Source: Anoplolepis gracilipes (Eukaryota > Arthropoda > Insecta > Hymenoptera > Formicidae). Taken from it: a stretch of 64,000 nucleotides of DNA. Location of the stretch: assembly GCF_047496725.1 (NCBI RefSeq), contig NC_132972.1:1912501-1976500 (forward strand), written 5' to 3'. Position 1 is the stretch's first letter; each line of letters starts with the position of its first letter. A program made the translations under genes and the position numbers. Shown here in pieces: positions 1 to 12,314 of the stretch. The notes below the pieces were generated by a model. The model ran no database searches, was not told the DNA's origin, and saw only the letters and a list, made by a program, of their open reading frames with translations.

Positions 1-2172
1 ATCGCAGATATTCGCGTCGTCAGACTTGTGTCTGATTATTGGATATTTCCAAGTGTTTTGATTGAAGTGAGTTTGAAAGATTAAGCATAAAGTTGAAAAA
101 TAAATAATATATTGTACAATATTAAATTAATAATTAAATAAGATAATTAATCAATAAGAGTACACAGAAAAAAAGAATATTCTTACTTTGACAATATCTT
201 TAGTTTCAAAATGTAAATCTTGAAATGAGATTATATTGCGTTAAATAAAGAAAATTTGCTTGAATAAAGACATTTTATATAGTTCAACCAAAAAAAATAT
301 ATTCTTGTTATTGAAGAATAATTTTTTTGAATGGAGAGGAAAAAATGTTGGATAGAAAAAGTAACACATGTACAAATCAAAAATTATAATTTTTTTAGAG
401 TTAAAATAATTATTTTATTCTTGAAATGACAATTGTAGTATTGAAATAAGATTATAATATTGTTGAAATTTAAGATTTTTAAATAAGTTTAATCAATAGC
501 TATGATGAATGTCTAATCCGGAAATGAAAAGCATAAATGATGTCTATATAATCGATAAACGACGGTAGTTACATCAATAATATTCCCCTTAGGGAACACG
601 TAAGTCTGTGTAATAATTTACAAGACGCAATAAGGAACATTCTTTGAATTTACAATTCATTTCATTCGCTTGAGTCGAGTAATAAATGAAATTGCATGAT
701 AAATAAGGAAGGATTCGAAGCGATTTAGAGGCGAGGGTTGCATCCGAGACTCTCTCTCTTACATTCGATAATTCCCTCTGCATTTCATTACCATTTCGAT
801 TATTCTAATCGCCATTATGTACGATCGTCTCTCTTCCGTGTTCTCATTCCTCCCTCAACTCTCTTTCAATAATCATATTAAACGAGACATGCATTCTATC
901 AATTTATTATGAATATAAATTTAATAATGTATTATTATTTTGTGTGATATGTAACATTTTGAGTAATTTTTTTTATGTATAATTTATTACATAATATAAT
1001 TTAAGAATTGGATATTCTAATACATATTACAATTGTCAATTTAAAAAATTGTATTTGTATTTTAGAGAGAGATGTGTGATGACAGCTGTAAAATATTTAT
1101 TTTATAAGAAAAATATTTATTAATAATGTTATATTATATAAATGCACGCTATAAAAGTTATAGCTTTTGCAAAAATATTTTAAGACCGTTTATAAGCTTT
1201 TCTCTGTACAAATATTCATATATGTATGTGCAGAGAAAACAAAGAGCATTCATGAATCTCACATGATAAATTTAGTCTGGCTGGAACAGGGTTATCAATG
1301 TAACTCTGAATTCTCAAGGGACACAGTTATATATTTCAAACTGATAATAATATAGTAAGAACAGTTGTAATTAAATTAGCTATATAGTCTGCTATTTATT
1401 CTAATTTTGTGAGTGATTTTATTGCCATAAATCTATGACGCGTAACGCCTGAATAATATGCGACCCTCTCATAATATTTTACCACGCTCGCGCCTGGAGC
1501 TAATTACCACTAATTACTACTCATTAAAAAACCGAAATCACGCAAAATTTATTAAATATTCAGATATCTTTAACAAAAAAGCGTCAAGTTTAATTTATAT
1601 ATATTTTACACATATAATATTAACAGCAGAGACTGTTTTACACGCAACTACATATATTGCTTCGTATGATATGCGTCAGAGAATAATTATGAACTTGTAA
1701 TTTAATTTATTGGAAGCTCGTTATTTTCACGAGCGCTAATTACTCATAAACTATTCCTGGACATTATCATTGATTAAAAATTGACTGAAAAAATATGGCA
1801 AAAAATCCAATATTAAGAATAACAATGGAAAATTTCGCATCTCACATTCGTTAATATTATTAGTTACAAAAGAGCGCTATTCATATATCGATGTTAAATA
1901 AATATAATCTCGAAAGTAAGGGATATAAATGTAACGGTGAAACAGGGGACAGTCTTGGGGCCCATTTATAAACGCGTGTACATGCATACCTATTAATGTG
2001 GGCCATATAGAGGGGAAACGAGGGATTTGGCCGTTTCTCGCACGATGGGGTTGGACTAGCTGGCGCCAAGGCTTATCTCTCTACCCCATCGTCTCGGCCT
2101 ATGCCGTTATAGGGTATAACGTGGTTGCTGGGATAAAGGGGAAGGGTTTGTTGCTTGTTTGTCGCGCAAGTA

Positions 2173-2200
2173 CCCCCTCCCCTCCCCTCCCCCCCGCCCC
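2173..2200 (-). repeat. C-rich tract (G-rich on minus strand)
   Basis: CCCCCTCCCCTCCCCTCCCC followed by CCCGCCCC, also quadruplex-capable in the sense RNA of the gene. Confidence 0.75.
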
Positions 2201-2756
2201 TCGTTTAATGCAACAGCATTGTGTCACGAAAAACAACTTGCGATAGTTCCAACGCAGCTTTCCACGAGGGACCATTATCCCGATTTAGCGGGTGGCCTTA
2301 TCTGCCAGGTGTAGCCTTTGTGCGCATCCAGGTATTCTTTGTAAAGAAAAGATGAAATTGTACGGCGATAGAGAAAGAGTAGAAGAGATTGCAGCTTGAC
2401 AATGTGAAATCGCTTTTCTTTCGTTCATGAAAAATTTTAAAAGATTTTCACCGGTATTCATAGTCGGACTCGCTCGATCATCTTAAATAAAGTTTTAAAA
2501 TTCCATTTGATCATCTGGCTGAACAGAGTCTTAAGACGAACTAAAACTTAGGATGATCTTAAATATAAGAACGGAGGTCGAGTATCAAAGAAAAAAAGGG
2601 AAAGCAGAAAGCATTGTTAGTATTGACTGACTGTACTTTTGTTCATATCTTGTAAAAAATCTTTGCGAATTTAAGTGAAACTGAAATGAAAAAAATAATA
2701 GCAAATATAGTAATTAATTTATCTATATCATGATAATTTATTTATATAGAACAATT

Positions 2757-2774
2757 GTGTGTGTGTGTGTGTGT
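2757..2774 (+). repeat. (GT)9 microsatellite
   Basis: Uninterrupted GT dinucleotides in AT-rich intron sequence. Confidence 0.95.
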
Positions 2775-5547
2775 ATTTTAAGATACATTTCTTTTCAGAT
2801 AATTATGGTGCTGTTTTAGTCGCGTTTTAATCGCCCACGAGACAATCACTTTGTTTTATCATTTTATCATTAACACTTTAAACGCGGCCGCGCTTTGTAC
2901 GTCGCGATTGCTTTACGCGCGTTGGAAAATATCATTAACGCGCCGCGCCCACAATCAGGAGGCACCTATAATTATTATTCCCGTCGGCTCTTTGATGTCT
3001 TTTTTTTTTTTCATTAGATGAGGGAAAAAAATTGGCGCGGTGTCGCGCGTGACGAGGGTGGACGATTTGTTTGTATGTAATTGCAGTCTCTCGTTCTGGC
3101 CGCGACAGAGGGGTGGATCCGCGTTGGATCCGACATGTAAAAGGTAAGTATTAATCAACGGCGATAGATCGACGTGGCGGAATTAATGCATCGATAACGT
3201 AGGCGCGTCTACGCGAGGGATTTCAGGAGGACACCGAGTGTACGCGCCGGATTATGGGATGGGTGGATTACGGGTGGATGGGCGAACGGGTCGTTAAATA
3301 ACCCGTAACCGTAGCCGGGACTCGAGGAATAAAGATCCGTTGCCGGTTACGACGTCGAACCTTATTATCTCCGTCCGTAAGCGCGCTAGCGCTTATTCAG
3401 ATATTCGCAGGCAGACCGCGCCGGTTATTATTGGGGATCCCAAGTATTAAAGGCTCTCCTCGGGGTATCGATCTTCTTATATTCAGCTACCCTACGTCAT
3501 ACTTAAATACAATATTTCGGCCGACGCGTAATCCTCTTACGAAAGTAACCCGCGCTCGCACCGTGCGGAAGTCGATGCAGCGGTCGCTTGTTTTGTTCCT
3601 TATTGTAATCGATTATTTGTACGCCCGGATAATTACATACCACCAGGGGGAGGGAATCATGCACGAGAGAGCTTGCGTGATTTTTATTATGTAATATTTC
3701 AATGACGGAGTAGTAATCCTCTTGAGTTGAGTAGCAATCATTCGACTGTACTAATAAATTTATTAATAATCCTTTGATTTTATATTCGTACAATTCATAC
3801 GCGTATTTTGTGTAAAAATAAAAATCAAATATATTAGTCATGTATCCAAAAATATTTTTTTTTTATCAATTTATCGATTCACTGGATGTCAGGTTTTTTT
3901 TCTATTATCTTTAATATAAAATATCTTCTCGATCGAATTAAGATAATCCGTCCAATTCAATTCGCATTCGCATTCGCGCGCTTTCTTCGCGAGATAATTG
4001 GGACAAAAATTAAGATTCTAATGAAAAAGAGTGACATTTTTTTTAGAAGCAATCCGTCATCCGTGAATATGTGCGCGCATAATGATGGCTACGTAATAAC
4101 GACCACGATATTATTTTATTTTTCGACACTCAGTCGCGCCGATACCGGACGACGGTACTTCATTAGCAATTAATTCGACACGACCGATCGATTAACAAAA
4201 CCAATTTAATCGGCACTCGGAGAGCGCGGATGACCAGTTCTATTAATTGGCGGAATAATCGGATCACAAGGGATTGTCGGATAACGGTCTGCTCGCTACG
4301 TATTACTTTCAATGATAAACTCCATTATTGTCTGTCAAATCGATATCTTATTACCGAATAATCTTTAATCTGAGATATAATCACAATGTGATATTTAAGT
4401 TGAAAATTACCACATCGCATTTAAATTTTTTTGTTAAGACTATAAACTGTCTTCTCTTGTGTCGATTTCCGATTCGTTTTGTATTCTTCAATAAAGAGTG
4501 TATCAAAGGGAAATAATTTGTATTCGGCTTATGTTTTATTAAAACAAACAAAATATAAAATGCATATTAATATTAATCATGATTAAAGATCGCCATCTAT
4601 TATAAATCGATAGCAATTTCACATATCCTCTTGCGAGTGAGATTACCATCGACTTTAATTATAGCGAGAAGATAAATTAATTCACAAAGATAAGTCACAT
4701 TTCGCCGTTGATATTAATCGTCGGAATGATCAATTATTCAGTTCGCAAGTTGAATCATTTATCGATAATGAGGATAGTAAAGGCTTCGTCACAGTGGGGA
4801 TCGGGTCTGAAGGGAACCGAATGTATCGCAGATATTAATTATGCGGACGTGGTTATAAATAATTCCCATTGGACCGGTCGATCATTTTGAATTGCAAGAA
4901 TGGTGCATTTTGGTATCATACATTATCATAGACAACACTGACCAGAGCCATCTCTGGATTATAACCGCGTCGTTGCCAAGTTTAATTAAAGCAATGATCT
5001 AGCTCCAACTATCGTCCGGCAAGCAATTCGCGCCAATTGCATCATTGAGCTAACCATAATAAACGCGTTGCTCTATTTAATTGAGGCGTGTACCAGTTTT
5101 GTACGGTTATATTGACACCGCTTATTATACACTGCGTGTCACCAAATTGAAACACAAATCACATCGTCAGCTCTTTAATGAATTGTAAAGACAATTAATT
5201 GTATTTTATTAGAAATTAATTTACACTGACGTAACTAAAAGGCTTCGAAATTTTCCCTAAAAAAAATCGATTCTAAATTGCCTAAAGTATGACAGTTTCT
5301 GAAAATTTATATATTATTTTTAAAATCAAATTAATCTGATTTCGATTTCACCTTCCTCTTTCAATATTCTTTTTTTTTTCACAATATCACGTACGTGTCG
5401 GGTCTCTCAGGTCTATCTCGGAGAATGTAAATCTGATGGGATCGTAATAGTTTGGCGTGACGAGAACTGAAGGGCAACGTCGGAACGGGGTAGATTTATG
5501 TGTCCGCGAAACAGTTCACGTAGAAATGACGAGGGGCTGATCGATAT

Positions 5548-5557
5548 AAGAACTTAC
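5548..5557 (-). promoter_or_regulatory. 5' splice site after exon B
   Basis: Minus strand CTACG|GTAAGTTCTT. GTAAGT at the intron start is full consensus. The exon leaves a single G overhang, so the next exon must enter in phase 1. Confidence 0.8.
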
Positions 5558-5742
5558 CGTAGAACCAGCATTGCTTCTCGCCGAAGCGGGGCCTCAGGAA
5601 CGTATATTGCGGTTGAGACGGAAGATGATCCAGAAGGGCCGCCAGTCCAGCTACCAGGAGGGGCCCACCCCAAGCGTAACAGGCATAGACCCGGAGCCTG
5701 AGGGTCTCCTGACCTTTCTCCAGACTAACCGGTCGCAAATCC
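5558..5742 (-). CDS. Internal exon B of the same Methuselah-like GPCR (loop 2, TM4, extracellular loop 2)
   Basis: A 185-base internal exon: 1 base completing the split Arg, 61 full codons and a final G of a split codon (Gly if the next exon starts GN). In order it encodes DLRPVSLEKGQETLRLR (intracellular loop 2), a fourth transmembrane helix with YAWGGPLLVAGLAALL, then an extracellular loop ending FLRPRFGEKQCWFYG. The Trp-Gly-Pro of TM4 and the GxKxCWFYG block, whose Cys is expected to bond to the top of TM3, are typical of the Methuselah family. The acceptor side reads CCTTTCTTTGCTTTCAG with a CTAAC branch-site match 22 bases upstream; the donor is G|GTAAGTTCTT. The next exon, expected to give TM5, is not visible in the remaining 5.5 kb. 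Open frames on the opposite strand here are shadows of this exon. Confidence 0.95.
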
Positions 5743-5770
5743 CTGAAAGCAAAGAAAGGCGAGGTTAGCC
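5743..5770 (-). promoter_or_regulatory. 3' splice site and branch site before exon B
   Basis: On the minus strand this reads CTAAC, then CTCGCC, then TTTCTTTGCTTTCAG. CTAAC (5764-5768) matches the insect branch-site consensus, with its likely branch A at 5765, 22 bases from the intron end. The stretch between is mostly pyrimidine. This is an unusually clear acceptor for an intron of this length. Confidence 0.85.
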
Positions 5771-6021
5771 AAGAGCGTAGCGATCGCTAGGGAGAGAATA
5801 TATGGGCGTTGTGAGATACATGGTGAAATAAAATATCGAGGCGAGCGCGCGTATCCGGTCCTCTTTTCCGCTTTTCTTCCTTGCTATATAGCAGAGAGAA
5901 TGACCAAGACTATCTGTATAAGTGTTTTCTTTGTCCAGAACATAATAATAATGATGACAATAATAACAACAGTAAGCTAAGATTATTATTATTGTGAGAA
6001 AGTAGTTGAGAAAGACATATG

Positions 6022-6026
6022 TATTA

Positions 6027-6060
<34 letters not shown>
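6022..6060 (+). repeat. (ATT)n trinucleotide repeat
   Basis: About thirteen ATT units with one G interruption, 280 bases from the acceptor of exon B. A poly-Asn open frame on the minus strand is an artefact of it. Confidence 0.95.
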
Positions 6061-7918
6061 CATCGATCAATCGTCATAGTTATTAAAATGAAAGATTAAT
6101 GAGCGAGAATTCGGCAATTAAGTTTCACTCGTAACGGACTAAATCGTAAAGCTTTATCATTGTCTGGCTAGTTTAACGTTGCTATAACGACACTCGTGGT
6201 AGGGAGATGAACGTTGGGGCTTAGCACGTGAGGGGTTGTTACCCGTAAATCGCACCCTATCGGTAGCAACGTTACTGTGAACGACGACACGGCAAATGTC
6301 GACTATCGTAACCAGTGTATCGTAAAAAGTGAAGTTTAAAATACGAATTAAAGTCATTTTTATTGGATCCTATGAATAAAGAATTGAGTCAAATGTATGT
6401 AGATATATTTATGAAATTTTTCATCGATAGAATGAAAATCATTCTGCAATATTGAATGATTGCATTAATCAGAATGAAACCAACGAAGATACACTAATAA
6501 TTAAGTTGACTCCTGTTACAATTTTCTCTTGAAATTCTAATTAATAATATTCATTAAAAACACATATATTGAGAAACAAATAAATATAATTCATACTTTG
6601 GAAATGTATTTGAAAAATAATAATATAATATAATTTAAATAATATATATCCTCTGTTATATCTTTAGCTCTTTCTATAAAAATAGTACAGTGCTTTTTTT
6701 ACAATGGAGAAATTTTATAATGTACTCTCTTGTTAGCGCAATTCTGTTAATGTAGGTAATTTTATATAATTTGCGATATTCGCATAGAGAAAAAATACAG
6801 AAATTACATCAGTGAAAGCTTTGTAACTAGATGACACGAGTTAGCGCAGACAGACATTCTCATTTAAATATTCTCTTTGTACATCCGGTCTGAATCAACG
6901 TATTATATAAATTTTTATCGAGTTTAATCCAGATATACACGTACATATGTGGCAGTGTGCATTGAACCTGTTTGAAAGTAAAAGTTTTGGAACAATTTTT
7001 AGAGATTCGGTCGCGTTTTCCTATGTCAGATAATTTTATGGCTCGCAGGTAATAAAATGTACAACAATCAACGCGTTACGTATTATTATGTCTCATATTT
7101 ATTTACGTTTGTTGAATGTATAATTGTTAGCATACAATATTATATATAATAGGGTTTGCAGTTACATGGAAAGAGATATCATCATAGTCTCACATATCGT
7201 TATGAATATTAATGACAATTCGAACATACAATTTATAATTACAGTGTGTGTTATTATTATTATTATTATGCAATACAAATCTCTATAAAATACACTTATG
7301 TTAGATTACAAATTTACATATTGCATCTCTCATATTATTTTAATTTTCACTTATAAATTCTTTCGCTGATTAATTTAAAATTAATTTTTTCTCAAACAAG
7401 TAAAATAGCTTTGCATCAATATTGCCTTAGAGTATAAGAGATTATTTTAACAGAAACTTAATTTAAGATACAATTATGAAAAGATATTTAAAATGAAAAA
7501 TAAGCAAAGGAAAAGAGACATTCATTAAAGTTTTCACTAAAAAAAAAAAAAAAAAAAAAATTCTAAGAAAAAATTCAATTTGGCAACCATGAAAAGAAGT
7601 TAGAGTTCTTATTTGAATAAATTACAGAAAGTGTACTTTTCTCGGACATCAAAAGTTCGCGATTGGTGTTCAATTCTAGCACGCGACGTTCCGATACGAT
7701 GAAGATGTCCTACGTACGATCAATGCAAATTCCATCGAGAAAGAGAGGAATGGCGAGTGGGATGGTGGATATCTTGAGATACTAATTTCCTAGTAGTGCC
7801 TATATCTCATTTCTGGCATCGCTAATTAGGCATCGCCACTGTTGGCATGCGTCGTCCTCTCGTTCTTTCTCATCCTTTTGCTTCGCTGCTCTTCTAAGTA
7901 AAAGAGAGTCACGGAGGA

Positions 7919-7939
7919 AGAGAGAGAGAGAGAGAGAGA
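7919..7939 (+). repeat. (AG)10 microsatellite
   Basis: Uninterrupted AG in a CpG-rich block. GA repeats can bind GAGA-factor-type proteins; not shown here. Confidence 0.95.
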
Positions 7940-8346
7940 TGGTAAGTGCGTGGGAGACCGCGACGTTTCGCTTCGACGTCGTCACGACGGCGCCACGATA
8001 ATTTCTCAACCTGACCATCGCTTCCTGGTGAAACCGAAGGCATTCCAACCCGATGCGGGGATCGAGGGAGAACGACGTTAAATATCGTTGTGGTAGAGAA
8101 AATTAGCGAACTAGCGGATCCACATGCGGGAGTCGGTCGCGCGCGTGGATGCGTTTATTGCTGCGCGGCCATGCGTTTGTGCGTAAAGAGTAAGTTAGCA
8201 GTTAACCGAGGATATAGGGTCTCTGAGGAGGCAATTATGCGAACGACAAGCGGACTCGCGTGTGTTCCGCGACGGTGGGGAAGCAGGGGATTTACCTGGG
8301 CAACTTTCTCTTCTGTTCTCGATACACAGATCTCTCGCCGAGCACG

Positions 8347-8348
<2 letters not shown>

Positions 8349-8379
<31 letters not shown>
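8349..8379 (+). repeat. (GA)15 microsatellite
   Basis: Uninterrupted GA, 400 bases from a second GA array. It generates Arg-Glu and Ser-Leu open frames. Confidence 0.95.
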
Positions 8380-8382
<3 letters not shown>

Positions 8383-9557
8383 GAGTTATTTTTGCGATAT
8401 AATGAATCCTCTTGAAGCGAAGCCCCATTTAAACGGAAACTGGTGTACTGTCACAGAATATGCGCATCCTGTAATTGTATCTCGTGCTTGGCCGACGAAA
8501 GAGTCTCGGAGCACACGCATGGAGGTTTGTAAAGCCGAGGTAACGAAGTCGGTTATTAAATAGACGTCAGATAGCCATTGTTAATCTTTTGATCCTTCGT
8601 AACAGCTATTGTAGAGTCTATATGAGGGCCTTAATTATAATCTTTTTTTTTTTTTCTTTGAGATATTACTTTCTTCTCGTAATACGCAGAAGCATACAGC
8701 AGCCAAGACATAATAACATTGCTACGGGGATTATTAGTGAAAATAGCCTATTACGTAGCCACATGCTCAGGCTTTATTTTAAAATTGTCAATGATTAAGT
8801 ATTTCATAATATTCAAGATAAATATATAGAGAGCAAACTTGAAGTCATAGAATTAATATCGCAGCCACATAAATCTAGAATTACATTACAAATTCTACTT
8901 CTCTTCTTTATTACGCGGTGATATTATAACTGGAAAGTTGCTTTGATCTTTTTCACTCTCTTCTCCAGCAGTCCACTTTTAGATAGACAAATCACTGCGA
9001 AAGAACAATACGAAAGCACGAAAGAGATTGAAACATTTATTAATACGTAAACGTAAGGCAGATCGTCGACAAGTAGATTAGTTTGTTAGAGTCTTCGCGC
9101 TGTTCGTGTCTTCGGAGCTAATATTTTATCCCCCTCCGTTCTATCTTTCCGAGCGCCGGGCGTTTAAACGGCGCAGACGTAATGCCAGCGTACTGTGTCT
9201 CTCGTTGGCCGTAGAGAAGCTAAGAGCTCCATATTTATCTCCCCGATATGGTAATTATACGGACGGCAATTAGCGGCAGTGTCGGCCGTTAGAGATACCC
9301 GCCAAACTCGGCGGTGTCTCGTGGAGAACGTAGTATAGTATGACAGGAGAGGGAGGGAAGGAGGTTCGTTACGCAGAAGATGGACACGAAGATATTATTT
9401 ATTACGTTGACATTTTGCATTAAAGTAGAATATAATTTCACAATAAAGTGATAAGCGCGAAGGTACCTGTTAAAGTGCGAGTTAACTCGCGATTAATGAT
9501 ATTCTTAAGTTACTATCTCCTTTAAAGCTTTAAAAAATTAATGTAAGATATTCTTTA

Positions 9558-10100
9558 GGGTAAACTCGGGTAAGATGGCCATAGTTTTAGTTTAGATTTT
9601 TTAAAATCCAAAAAACATACTTTTATTTTTGTTATTTTTTTAATAGCGTTTGGCGTATTATTTTCACTGAAACTTAAATTACGTAATATTATGGAAATTA
9701 AAAGGAAAATATTTAATAAAAATTTTATATTATCAAAATAGTACAACATAAGCATTGGCCATCTTACCCAACTTTTAAGGAAAAGATGACCATAGTGGAC
9801 GGAAAGATGGTCATAATATTTATAAAAAAATAATGAAAACGAAAATAAAAATTATAGATCATATAACAATTTACATATCTTTATAATACGTCTAATGAAA
9901 AATGTTGCAGGTAGTCAAAAGTAAAAATATGATATAAGATTCACAATATCGTTATTTCGAACAATGTATGCACATAATTTACTACTGTAAATATCGATTA
10001 TCTTTGATAATGACTATAAAAAAGCGCACTATATAGCGATTATTGAAAAAATTACAGCCTATAACCATCTTTTCCGTATGGCCATCATATCCTAGTTTAC
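9558..10100 (-). mobile_element. TA-flanked MITE, copy 1 (internal deletion)
   Basis: Begins GGGTAAACTCGGGTAAGAT after a TA and ends CATATCCTAGTTTAC before a TA; two terminal bases are missing at the right end. Orientation is opposite to copy 2, which I take as plus. Compared with other copies it lacks about 60 bases between ATACGTCTAA and TGAAAAATGTTGCAGG, which elsewhere hold the block around TTATTCGACGTTATAACAG. It carries the extra GTGGACGGAAAGATGG block that marks one sub-type. No coding capacity; a small open frame across it is incidental. Confidence 0.9.
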
Positions 10101-10102
10101 TA

Positions 10103-11758
10103 TTTCTTTCAATGCTCTTACGAGAACATTAACGCGCAAATCGTATTACAAAAGCAAAAAAGAACATACTGAGAACGTCTTTAAGAGACATCAAAAATGA
10201 TTATCGACAACATTCGAGAGAGTCTCGAGGATCCTCTCCCCCTCCCCGAAATTCCTTCAAAAAACGAAAATGACGGAGTGAACTTTGTCATTCGAGACGT
10301 ATGGAAAGTAAGTTACACTTTATTGAAAAGTTTCGAGAGCTCTTAAGTACGCGGAAACTTTCCGTCGAGACGCGAAAACGTTCGGCTCAACAGATCCTTC
10401 ACCCTTCATTCACCGTCAATCGAGACATCTGTCTATCCTTTGTCCCTCATTATCCTTTACGTCTCTTCTTAATCTGAACATCAATTAATCTACATCCTCC
10501 CATGTATTCGTTTAACTATTTATTAACGCCTCTGCCATGTCGCTGGCGACACGTTTTATTTTTTTTTTCTATTATAAATCAAGAAATTTTACAGTCTAAT
10601 AAATTATAAATTACTTAGGGACTTATTTTATGGGATTATTCAATGTGTAATCTATGCAAATCTATGCGAATTCTTAATAAAAGTATATCTAATCCCCTGA
10701 TCTATCTGACTGTGAGTTATATCATGACAGTATTTTATGCTATGCAAATTTTATATATTTTATGCACATTTTAATGCTACAAGTAATTAAAAATGTTTTT
10801 TTTTTTTCCAAAATTTTGTAGCCATTAAATGTTATCATATATAACGTCAATTTCTTCATTAAATCGTCGAATAAGTAACTATTTACGTGATTAAGATTCC
10901 AATCGCGTGTCGAAAATATCATGCGAGCATTTATGATTCAGCTAGTTCGTGCGAGCAATTAAGAACACCCTTGCCGATTAAACGTCCCTGAACCCCAAAC
11001 GCATGGAATACTACGAGGCATACAAAGGAACGAAGATGTAAGAAATCGACCTCAATTAGTAATAATCAACGAACGTGACAATTTATATTCGTCGTACACA
11101 TCGCGTTCTCTTTCGTCGGATGAAAATTTCGCGAAAACGCAGTCTTTCGTATCGGAATATGCGGCAAACGCTTGTTGCTTCTCTTCTATATTATATATAT
11201 ATATATATATATATCGCAGCCGGTTCGATTTCCGGATAATCGATATTGTACTTCCGGAATTAGAGGTCGATTACGGATACGAGAATGAAGATAATGATAG
11301 TGGGGCTCACCATTGTCATCGTGAAATATCCGACCCTCTTCTCGTTCTTACCCTCCCTCTGCTTTCTAGCTTTTCTACTCATCCGCGCGATCGCTCTTGA
11401 ATGCCGTTCTGTTACCGCGGCCAGACCGCGATAGTAATTCGAGAAGCAGGAAAAAGGTACTAAGAATTTTCGCGTCGGAGAAAAAGGCTATGGAACGCTC
11501 TAGCGTGGAATTCCATGCGGAAACGTGCTTCATATAAGTGCGAAGATAGACCATAAAATATATCGCATAACTTTCCTAGAGAGAAGAGAGATAATAATAT
11601 ATTCTTCGTGCGAATAATCGATAAAACTATAAAAGACAAAAGTTTACATTTCATTTTATGCATTTTATAATATCTCACGTTGTCTTTCATTTCACTGTCG
11701 TTTATAAATAACGATTAAAAATGAGCATTTGTTATAATTTTATTCTTAATCATACAAT
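10103..11758. other. Intron stretch between MITE copies 1 and 2
   Basis: Mixed composition with a TA repeat at 11192-11214 and a CpG-rich patch at 11090-11500. Nothing recognised as gene or RNA. Confidence 0.55.
11192..11214 (+). repeat. (TA)n microsatellite
   Basis: TATATA run of 23 bases, directly before a CpG-rich patch. Confidence 0.95.
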
Positions 11759-11760
11759 TA

Positions 11761-12312
11761 GGGTAAACTAGGGTATGATGGCCATAGGCTGTAATTTTTT
11801 CAATAATCGCTACATAGTGCGCTTTTTTAGTCATTATCAAAGATAATCGATATTTACAGTAGCATTTATGTGCATACATTGTTCGAAGTAACGATATTGT
11901 GAATCTTATATCATATTTTTACTTTTGACTACCTGCAAAGTTTTTCATGTGTCCACTAAAAACTGTTATAACATCGAATAAATTACAGTTAAGCTATCGT
12001 AATCAACGTTAGACGTATTATAAAGATATGTAAATTGTTATACGACCTATAATTTTTATTTTCGTTTTCATTATTTTTTTATAAATATTATGGTCATCTT
12101 TTCCTTAAAAGTTGGGTAAGATCGCCAATGCTTATGTTGTACTATTTTGATAATATAAAATTTCAATTAAATATTTTCCTTTTAATTCCGATAATATTAC
12201 GTAATTTAAGCTTCAGTGAAGATAATATGTCAAACGCTATTAAAAAATAACAAAAATAAAAGTTTGATTTTTGCATTTTAAAAAACTATGGCCATCTTGC
12301 CCGAGTTTACCC
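11761..12312 (+). mobile_element. TA-flanked MITE, copy 2 (reference-like full copy)
   Basis: A 552-base element with inverted ends: left GGGTAAACTAGGGTATGATG, right (complement) GGGTAAACTCGGGCAAGATG. It is bounded by TA on both sides (11759-11760, 12313-12314), the target duplication expected of Tc1/mariner-type (IS630-like) transposases. The interior is AT-rich and non-coding, with GGCCAT and GGTCATC motifs recurring at both ends and near the middle. It must have moved with a transposase supplied from elsewhere. Confidence 0.93.
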
Positions 12313-12314
12313 TA

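Larger units (their letters stand above)
1..5557 (-). other. Start of the intron after exon B (3' end outside window)
   Basis: No exon recognised. Bases 1-1880 are strongly AT-rich with scattered A and T runs. Bases 1900-2340 and 2880-3460 are CpG-rich, the first containing a C-rich tract at 2173-2200. A (GT)9 repeat lies at 2757-2774. Bases 3840-5400 are AT-rich again. I looked on the minus strand for a TM5-type exon (a CWFYG continuation with a hydrophobic helix and splice sites) and saw none, so the next coding exon is probably beyond the left edge. Confidence 0.6.
5771..9555. other. Intron stretch between exon B and MITE copy 1
   Basis: An (ATT)n repeat, an AT-rich plateau at 6360-7620 with a 22-base A run, then a CpG-rich block at 7670-8560 with two GA arrays and a smaller one at 9050-9480. 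No exon, RNA gene or element recognised; the 157-residue open frame at 8090-8563 has no family features and crosses the GA repeat. Confidence 0.6.

Noticed and set aside
1..5557. A TM5 exon following exon B
   Set aside because: Searched the minus strand for a hydrophobic exon entering in phase 1 with AG and GT borders; none convincing.
5498..5768. Plus-strand open frames across exon B
   Set aside because: Shadows of the minus-strand GPCR exon, which has splice sites and family sequence.
8090..8563. 157-residue open frame, plus strand
   Set aside because: Contains an Arg-Glu tract from the (GA)n repeat and otherwise lacks recognisable domains; a chance frame in stop-poor CpG-rich DNA.
9555..9755. 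66-residue minus frame in MITE copy 1
   Set aside because: Not kept open in the other seven copies and unlike any transposase; incidental.
11218..11245. GGTTCGATTTCCGG as a possible tRNA T-arm
   Set aside because: No acceptor stem, anticodon arm or polymerase III A box at the right distance on either strand.
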